Of a DNA stretch of 64,000 nucleotides, positions 17,705 through 26,643 are shown piece after piece. How positions within the stretch are numbered: the first letter of the stretch is position 1; every line of letters begins with the position of its first letter. Origin of the DNA: Marinobacter zhanjiangensis (GTDB lineage Bacteria; Pseudomonadota; Gammaproteobacteria; Pseudomonadales; Oleiphilaceae); assembly GCF_014651935.1 (NCBI RefSeq), contig NZ_BMXV01000001.1:124001-188000 (forward strand). The letters run 5' to 3'. A program made the translations under genes and the position numbers. Under the pieces are notes generated by a model that was not told where the DNA came from, ran no database searches, and saw only the letters and a list, made by a program, of their open reading frames with translations.

Positions 17705-20700
17705 TCAGGCCTTCTCCTGGTCACCGACCGGCCCCAGCCAGCCACAGCGGGCGAAGGTGTAGTACAGCAGGGGCACGACCACCACCGTCAACAGTGTCGA
17801 CAGCGCCAGCCCGAACATCAGCGAAATGGCCAGTCCGTTGAAAATGGGATCATCCAGGATGAAGTAAGCCCCTACCATGGCCGAGATGGCCGTGAGGGCG
17901 ATGGGTTTGATCCGGACCGCTCCCGCCAGCACCACCGCCTCGCCCAGTTCCACGCCCTCGTCTACCAGTTGCCGGATAAACACCACCAGCAGAATGGAGT
18001 TGCGGACAATGATGCCCGCAAGGGCAATCATCCCGATCATGCTGGTGGCGGTGAATTCCCGCCCCAGCAAGGCGTGGCCGGGCATGATGCCGATCAGCGT
18101 CAGCGGTATGGGCGCCATGATCACCAGCGGCAGGATATAGGAGCGGAACTGAGCGACCAGCAACACAAAGATCATGAAGATCCCCACGCTATAGGCAGCA
18201 CCCATATCCCGGAAGGTCTTGTAGGTGATTTGCCACTCACCATCCCATTTCAGAGCGCCTTCCCCCGGCAACACTGGCTGGCTGATGAAATACTGCTCCG
18301 GCGCGCCCGGGTCCTGCTTCAGCATCTCCACCATATCGAACATGCCATACAGGGGTGAATCGATCTCACCGGCCATTGACGCGGTCACGTAGGTGACTGG
18401 CAGCAGATCCTTGTGATAGATCGCACCCATCCAGTCCGCTTCCCGAACCTCGGCAATACTGGCCAACGGCACCAGCTGGCCGCTACGGCCGCGCACGTTC
18501 ACGGACAACAGAGCAGAAGGCCGGGCCTTGTCCCCCTCTCCAAGGATGATTCGGATCGGCACCGGATACTTGGCGTGTTCATCGTGCAGGAAGCTGATAT
18601 TCCGACCGCCCAGGGCTGTTTGCAGGGCTATCACCACCTGGGCCTCGGAAACACCCAGGCGGGCAGCCCGGGACCGGTCCACGATTACCTCCCACTGCCG
18701 GGTAGGCGCTTCGAGGGTGGTATCGATCTCCACCAGACCTTCCACTCTGGTCATTTTCTCGGCCACCCGGATGGCCAGCTCGGCACGGTGCTCGTTATCC
18801 ACGGCGTAGATTTCCGCCACTACCGGCGCGAAAACCGGGGGTCCGGGGGGCACTTCGACCACCTTCACTTCAGCATTGTACCGATCACCAATGTCCGTCA
18901 GCGGTCCGCGCAGGGACTGGGCGATGGCGTGAGATTGCCGCACCCGATTTTCGTCACCAACGAGGTTGACCTGGATATCGCCCTGATAAGGCCCGCTGCG
19001 CAGATAATACTGCCGCACCAGGCCATTAAAGTTGATCGGAGATGCGGTACCGGCATAGGTCTGCCAGCTTACCACCTCGTCGACGGTCTCCAGGTAGTGG
19101 CCCATCTCCAGCAGCACACGTTGGGTCTGTACCATGGGCGTGCGCTCGGGCATATCTACCACAATCTGCAGTTCGGACTTGTTGTCGAACGGCAGCATTT
19201 TCAGGATCACGGCCTGGAACACCGGCAACGAAACTGCGGCAACCGTTAGCAACACCACCACCAATGCCAGCAATCGACGCCGCCAGGCATGGTCGCCGAG
19301 AAATGGCGATAGCAGGATCCGGAACACCCGAAGGGACTTGGGGTTGACCCCGTCGGCCGAATTGGAAGCCTCGCCCGCCTCTTCAGCCGCTTGCCCTTTC
19401 TTGTGCCGCAGTAGACGGAACGCCAGCCAGGGCGCCACCACAAAAGCGACGATCTGGGAAATTACCATGCCAGCAGAGGCGTTGATCGGAATCGGGCTCA
19501 TATAGGGGCCCATCAGGCCACTGACAAAGGCCATGGGAAGCAGTGCCGCCATGATGGTCAGACTGGCCATGATGGTCGGCGTGCCCACCTCGTCCACCGC
19601 CACCGGGATTATTTCCTTCACCGCTCGGCGGGAACTCTGGATGCGACGATTGACGTTTTCGGTGATAACGATACCGTCATCCACCAGAATGCCGATGGAA
19701 AAAATCAGCGCGAACAGGGACACCCGGTTAAGGGTAAAGCCCCAGGCCCAGGAGAACACCAGGGTCAGCAACAGGGTGATCATCACCGCAATCCCGACGA
19801 TCAACGCCTGCCGCCAGCCCATGGCGGCCAGGACCAGAATCATCACTGCCAGAGTGGCGGAAATCAGGTCCGATATCAGTGTGCGGGCTTTCTGCGAGGC
19901 CGTCTCACCATAATTACGGGTAACCAGCACTTCCACACCCGCTGGCAGAGATCGGTTGCGCAGCCGTTGCATGCGTTTCTCGATGGCGGTGGTGATATCG
20001 ATGGCGTTCTCGCCGGGTTTCTTGGCGATGGCCAGCGTGACCGCAGGGTAAACCTGACCAGGCTCATGGGAGGACCCGGTTTGCGCGCCCGGGCCGAAGC
20101 CCGTCATCACGCTCTGATCCGCGACGGTGCCACCCCGACGGACCCATGCCACATCGTCCAGGCGCACGGCAGCACCGTCGTGCATGCCGACCACCAGGCT
20201 GCGCACGTCTCCCACGGTTTCCAGCAACGTGCCCACCTGCACCGGTATCGACAGATTATTGCGGGTCACCCGGGATTCCTGACTACTGGCGTTAGCCGCC
20301 TGAAGGGCATTCTGGATGTCGCTGACCGTCAGTTGAAAACCGGCCAGCAGGGCCGGATCAAAGACAATATCAACACGGTCCGGTATTCCGCCCACGGTGT
20401 AGATATCCCGGGTACCAGGCACCTGCTTGAGAGCCACCTCCAGCGTGTGGGCGAGGCGAGTCAGCTCCTCACCGGTGTGACCATTTACCGGATCGTAAAG
20501 TGTCAGGGTCATCACCGGCACATCGTCAATACCCCTGGGCTTTATCAGGGGCTGGGTCGCACCCAGATTGGCAGGTAACCAGTCCTGGTTGGAGTAGACC
20601 TTGTTGTAAAGGCGGACGAGCGCCTCCTGTCTGGGCACACCGACTTCAAACTGAACCGTAATGACTGCCTGGCCCTGACGCGATACCGAGTAAACGTGCT

Positions 20701-20962
20701 CGATCTCCTGAATTTCGCTCATCACCTGTTCGGCGGGAGTGGCGATGGCGCTTTCCACCTCCCGGGCACTGGCACCGGGGAAGCCCACAATGATGTCGGC
20801 CATGGTAACGTCAATCTGCGGCTCTTCTTCTTTCGGGGTAATGATCACCGCCAGGATACCCAGCACCACCGCCAGCACCGCCAGCAACGGTGTCAGTTTG
20901 CTATCCTGGAAAACCCGGGCAATGGCACCGGAAGGTCCAACGCGCGGCTTTTCGTCGCTCAC
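17705..20962 (-). CDS. RND efflux transporter permease
   Basis: This is a 1085-residue inner-membrane RND pump with twelve predicted helices and two large periplasmic loops, of normal family length. The proton-relay aspartates are present in GILVDDGIVITENV in TM4. The N-terminal porter domain starts EEPQIDVTMADI, typical of the AcrB-like drug branch and also of some broad 'efflux RND' groups. The substrate cannot be assigned. Its start overlaps the stop of the adaptor gene by 4 nt (ATGA). No outer-membrane factor gene is adjacent, so it probably uses a TolC encoded elsewhere. Confidence 0.93.
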   Translation of the reverse strand: MSDEKPRVGPSGAIARVFQDSKLTPLLAVLAVVLGILAVIITPKEEEPQIDVTMADIIVGFPGASAREVESAIATPAEQVMSEIQEIEHVYSVSRQGQAVITVQFEVGVPRQEALVRLYNKVYSNQDWLPANLGATQPLIKPRGIDDVPVMTLTLYDPVNGHTGEELTRLAHTLEVALKQVPGTRDIYTVGGIPDRVDIVFDPALLAGFQLTVSDIQNALQAANASSQESRVTRNNLSIPVQVGTLLETVGDVRSLVVGMHDGAAVRLDDVAWVRRGGTVADQSVMTGFGPGAQTGSSHEPGQVYPAVTLAIAKKPGENAIDITTAIEKRMQRLRNRSLPAGVEVLVTRNYGETASQKARTLISDLISATLAVMILVLAAMGWRQALIVGIAVMITLLLTLVFSWAWGFTLNRVSLFALIFSIGILVDDGIVITENVNRRIQSSRRAVKEIIPVAVDEVGTPTIMASLTIMAALLPMAFVSGLMGPYMSPIPINASAGMVISQIVAFVVAPWLAFRLLRHKKGQAAEEAGEASNSADGVNPKSLRVFRILLSPFLGDHAWRRRLLALVVVLLTVAAVSLPVFQAVILKMLPFDNKSELQIVVDMPERTPMVQTQRVLLEMGHYLETVDEVVSWQTYAGTASPINFNGLVRQYYLRSGPYQGDIQVNLVGDENRVRQSHAIAQSLRGPLTDIGDRYNAEVKVVEVPPGPPVFAPVVAEIYAVDNEHRAELAIRVAEKMTRVEGLVEIDTTLEAPTRQWEVIVDRSRAARLGVSEAQVVIALQTALGGRNISFLHDEHAKYPVPIRIILGEGDKARPSALLSVNVRGRSGQLVPLASIAEVREADWMGAIYHKDLLPVTYVTASMAGEIDSPLYGMFDMVEMLKQDPGAPEQYFISQPVLPGEGALKWDGEWQITYKTFRDMGAAYSVGIFMIFVLLVAQFRSYILPLVIMAPIPLTLIGIMPGHALLGREFTATSMIGMIALAGIIVRNSILLVVFIRQLVDEGVELGEAVVLAGAVRIKPIALTAISAMVGAYFILDDPIFNGLAISLMFGLALSTLLTVVVVPLLYYTFARCGWLGPVGDQEKA

Positions 20963-22011
20963 CGGCTTTCCTCCCCGCCAGGCTCGGCGGCGTCAGGCAG
21001 AGTCAGGCGCTCGCTGCCCACCAGTTCAGACGGATTGGTCACCACCCGCTCGCCCTCACTGACGCCCGCCAGAATTTCCAGCCGGTCGCCATCGAGGACG
21101 CCCGTGCTTACCTGGCGAAGGCGAGGCTGGTCGTTACTGCCCAGGATATACACGGCCCTGAGTTCACTGCGATGTATCAGGCTACTGGCCGGCACCCAGA
21201 GACTCTCGCGACTGCCGACCGGAACGCTGACCTTCACCAACATGCCGGGGAACAGGCTGCCATTGGGCTCGGTCAGACTCATGCGGAGGCGAAAGGTATG
21301 TGTCCGGGGATCAGCGTAGGGGTAAAATGTCATCTCGCCGGTTTCCAGTTGGCGTCCAGCGCCCAAGGTTACCAGCGCCCGGCGCTGGCTCCTCGCGATG
21401 TCGGCATACTGCTGCGGCAGGTCCACCACCACCCGCAATTGTTCGAGGGACAGGCCGCTCAATAACGGCTGGCCGGGTCTGACGGCTTCGCCGATGTCCA
21501 CATGCCGTTCGGTGAGGATGCCATCATAAGGTGCAACAACGCGGGTGTAGCTGAGCTGCTCACTGGCCACTGCCACTGCCGCCTCGGCACTCCTCACCCG
21601 GGCCCTCACTGCTGCCAGGTTATTGCGAGCCTGGTCATACTCCTGCTGCGACACCAGCCCCTCACCCTGTAACGCTTCAATCCGGTTAAACCGCTGGCGT
21701 GCATCTGACAGGCCGGACTGTGCTTCTTCCAGGCCGGCCTCCGCCTGGTTCAGCCGCGACTGCTGTTCGCTGTCTTCCAGACGCACGAGCAATGCCCCGG
21801 CAGGTACGGAGTCATCCACATCGAACGGTAATTCCATCACCGTGCCGCTGGTCTGCGCGGAGACCGTGCTTTGCTGCACCGCCTCGATCAGGCCATCGAG
21901 TTGCAGAACCTCCCTGAAAACACCACGCTCCACCTCGTTGATCTGGAGCTCTGCAAGCGCAGACCCCGCCATCACCCAGAGGAAAAGCAGGCACCAACGA
22001 AAAACCATCAT
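20959..22011 (-). CDS. RND efflux periplasmic adaptor (membrane fusion protein)
   Basis: This 350-residue protein has an N-terminal signal peptide (cleavage near SALAE). It then has a lipoyl-like domain (VSAQTSGTVMELPFDV), a long alpha-helical hairpin (about residues 80-150, QSRLNQAEAGLEEAQSG), and a second lipoyl half with VVAPYDGILTERHV followed by the beta-barrel. It bridges the RND permease and an outer-membrane channel. It is the first gene of the pump operon and overlaps the permease start. A near-perfect palindrome 36-51 bp upstream of its start is a likely repressor site. Confidence 0.93.
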   Translation of the reverse strand: MMVFRWCLLFLWVMAGSALAELQINEVERGVFREVLQLDGLIEAVQQSTVSAQTSGTVMELPFDVDDSVPAGALLVRLEDSEQQSRLNQAEAGLEEAQSGLSDARQRFNRIEALQGEGLVSQQEYDQARNNLAAVRARVRSAEAAVAVASEQLSYTRVVAPYDGILTERHVDIGEAVRPGQPLLSGLSLEQLRVVVDLPQQYADIARSQRRALVTLGAGRQLETGEMTFYPYADPRTHTFRLRMSLTEPNGSLFPGMLVKVSVPVGSRESLWVPASSLIHRSELRAVYILGSNDQPRLRQVSTGVLDGDRLEILAGVSEGERVVTNPSELVGSERLTLPDAAEPGGEESR

Positions 22012-22046
22012 TGTACTGGCTCCAGATCTGGCTAACCTTTGATATT

Positions 22047-22062
22047 GTTATATCGTTATAAC
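22047..22062. promoter_or_regulatory. Palindromic operator candidate upstream of RND operon
   Basis: GTTATA-TCGT-TATAAC is a 16-bp inverted repeat (6-bp arms, 4-bp centre). It lies 36-51 bp before the adaptor start and overlaps AT-rich -10-like sequence on the minus strand. This is a typical place for a repressor of a drug pump. No regulator gene is adjacent. Confidence 0.55.
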
Positions 22063-22160
22063 ACACATTCCTGATGCGAGACACTACCGGTGCGGCCGCC
22101 ACCAGAGTACAAGAGTAGACCAGGAAAACACTCGGGCTGGCCGGCGGGGCTGACAACCAA

Positions 22161-22511
22161 CTACGGCTGACCCTGCCAGGGCCATTTACCGGACATTTCC
22201 ACTTCCAACGTCAGGCTGAGGAAGGTACGGATAAGCACAACGATGGCCAGAACCCCTACTGTTTCAAAGGTCAACTCGACGGCCACCGTGTAAATAATGT
22301 CCGATGCAATCAGAAACTCAAGCCCAAGCAAAATGCCACGACCAAGTGATTGACGAAGCTCCTGAAAAATGGATTCGCTCTCTTCCTTTTTGAGAATCCG
22401 GGCTATAGCGTCATACAACACATAAAGTGCAAACAGTGTAATAACGCCGATTCCGATGGTTTCAATCAAAGCGGCGCACCAGGCCGCTACGGGTGCTATA
22501 AAGTCAATCAC
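22161..22511 (-). CDS. DUF1622 family membrane protein
   Basis: This 116-residue protein has three predicted membrane helices: N-terminal about 8-35, then two after a charged KKEESESIFQ segment. The motif LGRGILLGLEFLIASDII is characteristic of DUF1622, whose function is unknown. The GTG at 22511 has a perfect AAGGAG ribosome binding site upstream. It precedes the RND operon on the same strand by about 150 bp with the operator between them, so it is probably a separate transcript. Confidence 0.85.
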   Translation of the reverse strand: MIDFIAPVAAWCAALIETIGIGVITLFALYVLYDAIARILKKEESESIFQELRQSLGRGILLGLEFLIASDIIYTVAVELTFETVGVLAIVVLIRTFLSLTLEVEMSGKWPWQGQP

Positions 22512-23004
22512 ATTATCTCCTTGTGTAACCTGGTACGTCTTTGTTCATCGACGCCGGGCACGGAGGCGACCCTGAAACGGGGCAAAGCCGACCTCTGAAG
22601 AAAGCGTTTTCCAGACGGGAAGCCGGAATCGTGGCATCCGGTGCATGGTTTGGCTATTTGTTACCCGAAAAAACAGCCATTTTTGTCAGTATTCACGATA
22701 GCAAAAAATTCCTCGATGGAGGGCGACCCAGGTTGTGGCGTATACGAGTGCCATACAGGCCGCATTGTCCTCGACCGGATCAAGATCGAGGCTAACAAGC
22801 GGGATATGCCCTATCAGTCTTTGATCAAGGCCTGGCTTGCGAATGACGTGAACGAAAATCGTCGGGCCTGAGGTGCTAACGAAGCTTTTCGGCAGTTTTG
22901 AAGCCGCGCAGCGGCGGAAAAAAAATCCGGCAACAGCGGCTGGTTAAAGGGCTATCGTTCACCTTCCAGCTCGTGCCATACCCTTAGAATAGTGGCGCGC
23001 CTGA
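22512..23004. other. Gene-poor stretch between DUF1622 gene and toxin-antitoxin pair
   Basis: Apart from the antitoxin relic at 22758-22871 I see no supported gene here. The base composition is lower in GC than in the flanking genes. A small GC-rich hairpin (GCCGC-GCA-GCGGC) followed by an A-run lies near 22903-22926. Confidence 0.5.
22758..22871 (+). pseudogene. Relic of a CopG/BrnA-type ribbon-helix-helix antitoxin
   Basis: The translated segment includes LDRIKIEANKRDMPYQSLIK followed by an AWLAND tail, which is the C-terminal helix pattern of CopG/BrnA-like antitoxins. The usual N-terminal DNA-binding strand and start are not recognisable in the same frame. Upstream frames show no intact toxin. 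This is best read as a decayed antitoxin 3' end. Confidence 0.5.
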
Positions 23005-23307
23005 TTAGCTGTTCCCAAGCATGTAGGCACGAAGCTGCCGCTCCTCTCGCATAACATAGAGGACGAGAACCCGCTGCTCATCCTCACGATAGAAAATGCG
23101 ACACGGTGGAACCACTACCTCCCTGTATACCGAATCAGGGAGCTCTGTAGGAATCCGCCCGGATTGGGGGAAATCTTCCAGGCGGTCGGTTTTATCGAAA
23201 ACTTCCTGGACCAGATGACTTGCGGCACCAGGTTTATCCAGAGCAATGTACTCAGCGACGGCATCCAGTTCTTGAAGGGCGGGCTCCGTCCAGATTACTT
23301 CAGCCAT
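23005..23307 (-). CDS. parE: ParE/RelE-family toxin
   Basis: This 100-residue toxin belongs to the ParE/RelE superfamily. Its features are the N-terminal strand VIWTEPALQELDAVAEYI, two helices, DFPQSGRIP, the conserved REVVVPPCRIFYR strand and the C-terminal VLYVMREERQL. ParE members poison DNA gyrase and RelE members cleave mRNA on ribosomes. The sequence looks closer to ParE because the RelE catalytic residues are not obvious. It overlaps the antitoxin gene by 13 bp and is translated behind it, the usual order. Both genes appear intact. Confidence 0.88.
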   Translation of the reverse strand: MAEVIWTEPALQELDAVAEYIALDKPGAASHLVQEVFDKTDRLEDFPQSGRIPTELPDSVYREVVVPPCRIFYREDEQRVLVLYVMREERQLRAYMLGNS

Positions 23308-23552
23308 TTACTCATTTTCTCCCTGGCCTTACTTTGACTGTACGTTCTTCCCTCAAGTACAGCTCGCTCTCCTCGTGAGAGCCCCTCAAGCAGCTCAAGC
23401 CGACGCTGCATGAACTCGTAATCCTGCACATCAACAAGATAGGCCGATGGCTGGCCATGTTCCGTGATCAGTACCGGCTCTTTGGACAGATGCAGGTCTG
23501 CCAAGATTTTTGTGGCTTGGCGCTTAAGGTTTGTAACAAGCTCAACTTTCAT
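23295..23552 (-). CDS. Phd/YefM-family antitoxin
   Basis: This 85-residue protein has the Phd/YefM DNA-binding fold at the N-terminus (VTNLKRQATKILADL, then EPVLITEHGQPSAYLVDV). The C-terminal tail is helical and charged (YSQSKAREKMSKWLK) and should wrap the toxin. It is first in a two-gene operon. It would repress its own promoter through the two palindromes at 23576-23597, 24-45 bp upstream of its start. Confidence 0.9.
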   Translation of the reverse strand: MKVELVTNLKRQATKILADLHLSKEPVLITEHGQPSAYLVDVQDYEFMQRRLELLEGLSRGERAVLEGRTYSQSKAREKMSKWLK

Positions 23553-23575
23553 GGGCTCACCCTGAATCAGACTAA

Positions 23576-23597
23576 TAGTGTCACTATAGTATCACTA
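23576..23597. promoter_or_regulatory. Tandem palindromic operator of the Phd/ParE pair
   Basis: Two 11-bp palindromes lie back to back: TAGTGTCACTA (23576-23586, perfect) and TAGTATCACTA (23587-23597, one mismatch). They sit just upstream of the antitoxin start. This is the usual geometry for cooperative antitoxin autorepression. Confidence 0.7.
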
Positions 23598-23690
23598 CTC
23601 AGGAGTGGCAATCCGGGCTAACGCCGTGGGTTGGCGGCGCGCCCGAGCGCCAGCGTAGGTGCGTCCGACAACAGCCACTTGGAGGCTCCA

Positions 23691-24002
23691 ATGGCCGAAC
23701 TCTACAACTCAGCAGCACCCAAAAAAGCGGCGAACCTCTCAATCAATAGCGATCTGTTGCGTAAGACCCGTGACCTGAACATTAACTTGTCTGCTACCCT
23801 AGAACGAGCTCTGAAAGAAGAGCCCTCTAAACGCGTGGCAGAACAATGGGTTGAAGAAAATCGGGCTGCGATACGAACGCGTTTGCTGAACTCCATGCCG
23901 CATGGGGTGCTTCACATCCGCGAGTCGCCAGATACTGTATCCACAGCGTGTCCCGGAAGATCTCACCCGGCTTCAGTCCTTCCACCAAAGTTCAGCTCCT
24001 GA
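23691..24002 (+). pseudogene. CcdA-like antitoxin gene, probably frameshifted
   Basis: ATG 23691 follows a GGAGG box, and the first 60 residues match CcdA antitoxins (KKAANLSINSDLLRKTRDL, then LSATLERAL and QWVEENRAAI). The expected C-terminal toxin-binding tail does not follow. After about 23867 the resemblance moves to another frame (NAFAELHAAWG), which points to a frameshift. The present frame runs on to 24002, overlapping the 3' end of the B12 ABC gene by 11 bp. No CcdB toxin gene is present. It could still make a truncated DNA-binding protein. Confidence 0.6.
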
Positions 24003-24762
24003 CAGGCACAAACACCGGCGCCCCATCAGCCTCCACCGTAATCAGTTTCTGGTTATACAATCGCTCCAGCACCGATGGCATCAGCATCTGCTCCGCTGGC
24101 CCCCAGCAGGCCTCGCCATTGGGGAACAGCAATAACAGGTGATCACACCAGCGGGCGGCCAGGTTCAGATCGTGCAGGCACATGAAGACTACCTTGCCGG
24201 ATTTCGCCTGATCCTCCAGTAGCCGCAGCACCGCCACCTGATGATGCAGATCCAGGTGGTTAGTGGGCTCATCCAGCAGCCAGATATCCGGGTTCTGGGT
24301 CAGTATGGTGGCAATGGCCACCCGTTGGCGCTCACCCCCGGACAGGGTGTTCACCAACCGGTCCGACAGGTGCGCTACATCCAGCGCTTCCAGGGCCTGC
24401 TCTGCCAGGGCCAGGTCGTCGCCGCCCTCCATCTGCCAGGGAGACAGCCAGGGGTGGCGACCGATCAGGGCGGTTTCCAGCACCGTAGCCGGGAAACCGT
24501 CCTGGCGGTCCTGGAACACCAGCCCCAGCCGTTGAGCGACGATGCGCCGCCGCAACGCCGACAGTGAGCGCTCACCCAGCCGCACCTCTCCCTGCCGTGG
24601 GGGGCGTAGTCCCGCCAGGGTATGCAACAGCGTGGTTTTGCCCGCGCCGTTGGGGCCCAGAACGCCCCACGTCTGGCCGGCTTCAACCGTCAGATCCAGT
24701 GGCGAACCATTCGCCCTGCCAGGAATGTCGATCACCAGTTGGCGGGTCTGCAGCGCTTCCAT
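23992..24762 (-). CDS. btuD: Cobalamin ABC transporter ATPase
   Basis: This is a 256-residue ABC ATPase. It has Walker A GPNGAGKT (36-43), signature LSGGERQR, Walker B IWLLDEPTNHLD and a switch His in CLHDLNL. It powers cobalamin import through the neighbouring permease. ATG 24762 overlaps the permease stop (TGATG), so it is coupled. The assignment to B12 rather than iron-siderophore or heme rests on the BtuF-like protein, the BtuB-like receptor and the cobalamin riboswitch at the operon head. Confidence 0.88.
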   Translation of the reverse strand: MEALQTRQLVIDIPGRANGSPLDLTVEAGQTWGVLGPNGAGKTTLLHTLAGLRPPRQGEVRLGERSLSALRRRIVAQRLGLVFQDRQDGFPATVLETALIGRHPWLSPWQMEGGDDLALAEQALEALDVAHLSDRLVNTLSGGERQRVAIATILTQNPDIWLLDEPTNHLDLHHQVAVLRLLEDQAKSGKVVFMCLHDLNLAARWCDHLLLLFPNGEACWGPAEQMLMPSVLERLYNQKLITVEADGAPVFVPVRS

Positions 24763-25736
24763 CAGCGGCTCCGGTACAGCAGGTAGAGAAACGTAGGCAC
24801 ACCCAGCAACGCGGTGATCACGCCCACCGGCAGCTGTTCCGGGGCAATCACCACCCGGGCCAGGGTGTCTGCCAGCACCAGCAGGGCACCGCCACCCAGG
24901 GCGCAAGCAGGAAGAATAACCCGCTGGTCGTTACCCAGCAGCAGGCGCAGCATATGGGGCACCACAAGGCCGACAAAACCGATGCTGCCGGCTGTGGTGA
25001 CGGCGGTGGCGGTCAACAGGCTGGCGCCGATATAGATACCCCATTCCATGGGGCGCACATTCACCCCCAGGGCAGCCGCCTGCAGGGGGCCACGAGCCAG
25101 CACGTTCAGACTGCGTCCGGCGGGCAGCACCAACAGACAGGCCAGTAGCAAAAGCACAAACGCCGGCCAGGGCGTACCGGCATAGGCCACATCGCCCATC
25201 AGCCAGTAAAGCATGCCGGGCAGGTCCCGGGTCGGGGCAATCGCCAGCATCAGGGTGATGACCGCACCCCAGCCGGCGGCAACGACCACCCCGGTGAGCA
25301 ACAGGCGGGACGGCGTCCAGCTGCCGGTGCCATGGGCCAGTCCGAATACCATCAGGGTCGACAGCAGCGCGCCGCCAAAGGCCGACGCCGTAACAATTAC
25401 CCCGGCCAGCCCCGCCAACATACTCAACAGGGCCCCCACCGCCGCGCCACCGGAAAGCCCCAGCACATAGGGGTCTGCCAGCGGGTTGCGCAAGAGCACC
25501 TGCATCAGGGCGCCGGCCACCGCCAGCAGGCCGCCGGTGGCAAAAGCAGCCAGTGTTCTTGGCAGGCGCAGCTCCAGCACCAGCGTGCGGTTCAATTCGC
25601 TGCCGCTGCCGGTCAGTGCCGCCAGGGTGTCGGCAAGGGATAACCCGGCACTGCCCACGCTGACGGACAGCACCATGGTGGCCAGCCCCAGCAGGGCCAG
25701 CAGCACCAGCGGACGAAAGGCCTCAGAGGCGGGCAC
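24762..25736 (-). CDS. btuC: Cobalamin ABC transporter permease
   Basis: This is a 324-residue FecCD/BtuC-type permease with about ten membrane helices. The family loop RNPLADPYVLGLSGGAAVG and the late TAGSIGFVGLVVPHMLRLL coupling motif are present. GTG 25736 is proposed because it gives the normal family length; the longer frame runs through btuF and is not credible. It overlaps the end of btuF by 14 bp and the start of btuD by one base, giving a tightly packed operon. Confidence 0.88.
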   Translation of the reverse strand: MPASEAFRPLVLLALLGLATMVLSVSVGSAGLSLADTLAALTGSGSELNRTLVLELRLPRTLAAFATGGLLAVAGALMQVLLRNPLADPYVLGLSGGAAVGALLSMLAGLAGVIVTASAFGGALLSTLMVFGLAHGTGSWTPSRLLLTGVVVAAGWGAVITLMLAIAPTRDLPGMLYWLMGDVAYAGTPWPAFVLLLLACLLVLPAGRSLNVLARGPLQAAALGVNVRPMEWGIYIGASLLTATAVTTAGSIGFVGLVVPHMLRLLLGNDQRVILPACALGGGALLVLADTLARVVIAPEQLPVGVITALLGVPTFLYLLYRSR

Positions 25737-26613
25737 GGGCCTGCTCCAACAGGTCGCACAGTTCCCGGGTGCCGTCCAGCATACGGAAGGTGGCCCGCTG
25801 AAGCAGATCCGGCGAGACAAGGAAGAGATTGTCGCTGGCCACGGCGGCAAGCGTCGGGTAGTCCCGCCAGCGTTCCAGCCAGCTCTGGTCAGCCTCCCCC
25901 CTGCCGGCGGTCACGATCACTTCCGGGTTCGCGGCCAGCAGCGTTTCCACCGACAGGCGGGGCACCAGCCGCGGCAGGTCCGTAAACACGTTGGTGCCGC
26001 CGCACACCTGAATGGCCTTGCTGATCAGCTCTTCGCCGTTGACGGTCATCAGTGGCTGGTCCCATACCTGGTAGAACACTCGCACGGGTTCGGATGCCCC
26101 GTGCCGTGACTGTAAGGCCTCGATGCCGGCCAGAAAGTCCCGGGCCTGCCGCTCTGCCAGCTCGGGGTGACCGGTCAGCAGACCCAGGGTTTTTACTGCC
26201 GCGGCAATGTCCTCAAAGGTTCGCGGTGCCAGCCAGAACACGGGTACACCCAGCTCTGGCAGCCGGTCCAGCTGCGCCCTGGAGTTGCCATCCGTCCAGC
26301 CAACGACCAGATCCGGCTCCAGGGCGAGGATCGCCTCCAGATCCACCCGGTCGCTGTTCCCCACCCTGGGCAGCTCCCTGGCTTCCGGCGGGTAGTCGCT
26401 CCAGGCACTAGCGCCTACCAGGGCATCTCCGGCACCGGCCGAGAAGATCAGCTCGGTGGCACCGGGGGAGAGGGAAACAATGCGCCCGGCGGGCTTATCC
26501 AGGCAAACCTCCCGCCCGAGGGCGTCATGGACACAACCCGGTTGCGCCACCACCGAGGCCGGTGACAGCAAAAAGAGCAGAAAGACCATAGTGGTCAGCC
26601 CGTTTTTACTCAT
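25723..26613 (-). CDS. btuF: Periplasmic cobalamin-binding protein
   Basis: This is a 296-residue substrate-binding protein with a Sec signal peptide ending near VVAQP. Its two-lobe class III fold is typical of BtuF: RIVSLSPGATELIFSAG, ALVGASAWSDYPPEA and LEPDLVVGW. It captures vitamin B12 delivered by the TonB receptor and passes it to BtuCD. It lies 30 bp downstream of btuB and overlaps btuC. Confidence 0.9.
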   Translation of the reverse strand: MSKNGLTTMVFLLFLLSPASVVAQPGCVHDALGREVCLDKPAGRIVSLSPGATELIFSAGAGDALVGASAWSDYPPEARELPRVGNSDRVDLEAILALEPDLVVGWTDGNSRAQLDRLPELGVPVFWLAPRTFEDIAAAVKTLGLLTGHPELAERQARDFLAGIEALQSRHGASEPVRVFYQVWDQPLMTVNGEELISKAIQVCGGTNVFTDLPRLVPRLSVETLLAANPEVIVTAGRGEADQSWLERWRDYPTLAAVASDNLFLVSPDLLQRATFRMLDGTRELCDLLEQARARL

Positions 26614-26643
26614 AAGAGGTCCACAACCGCCTGAGTTATAGAT

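Noticed and set aside
17587-17745. N-terminal extension of the DUF1853 protein
   Set aside because: The extension is Arg-rich, overlaps the end of the RND permease gene and lacks a ribosome binding site, whereas GTG 17586 has one at ideal spacing.
22872-23680. Possible integron attC sites around the toxin-antitoxin genes (two GCTAAC boxes)
   Set aside because: No matching R'/R'' core pair (GTTRRRY with RYYYAAC) with the right spacing was found, and no integrase gene is in the window.
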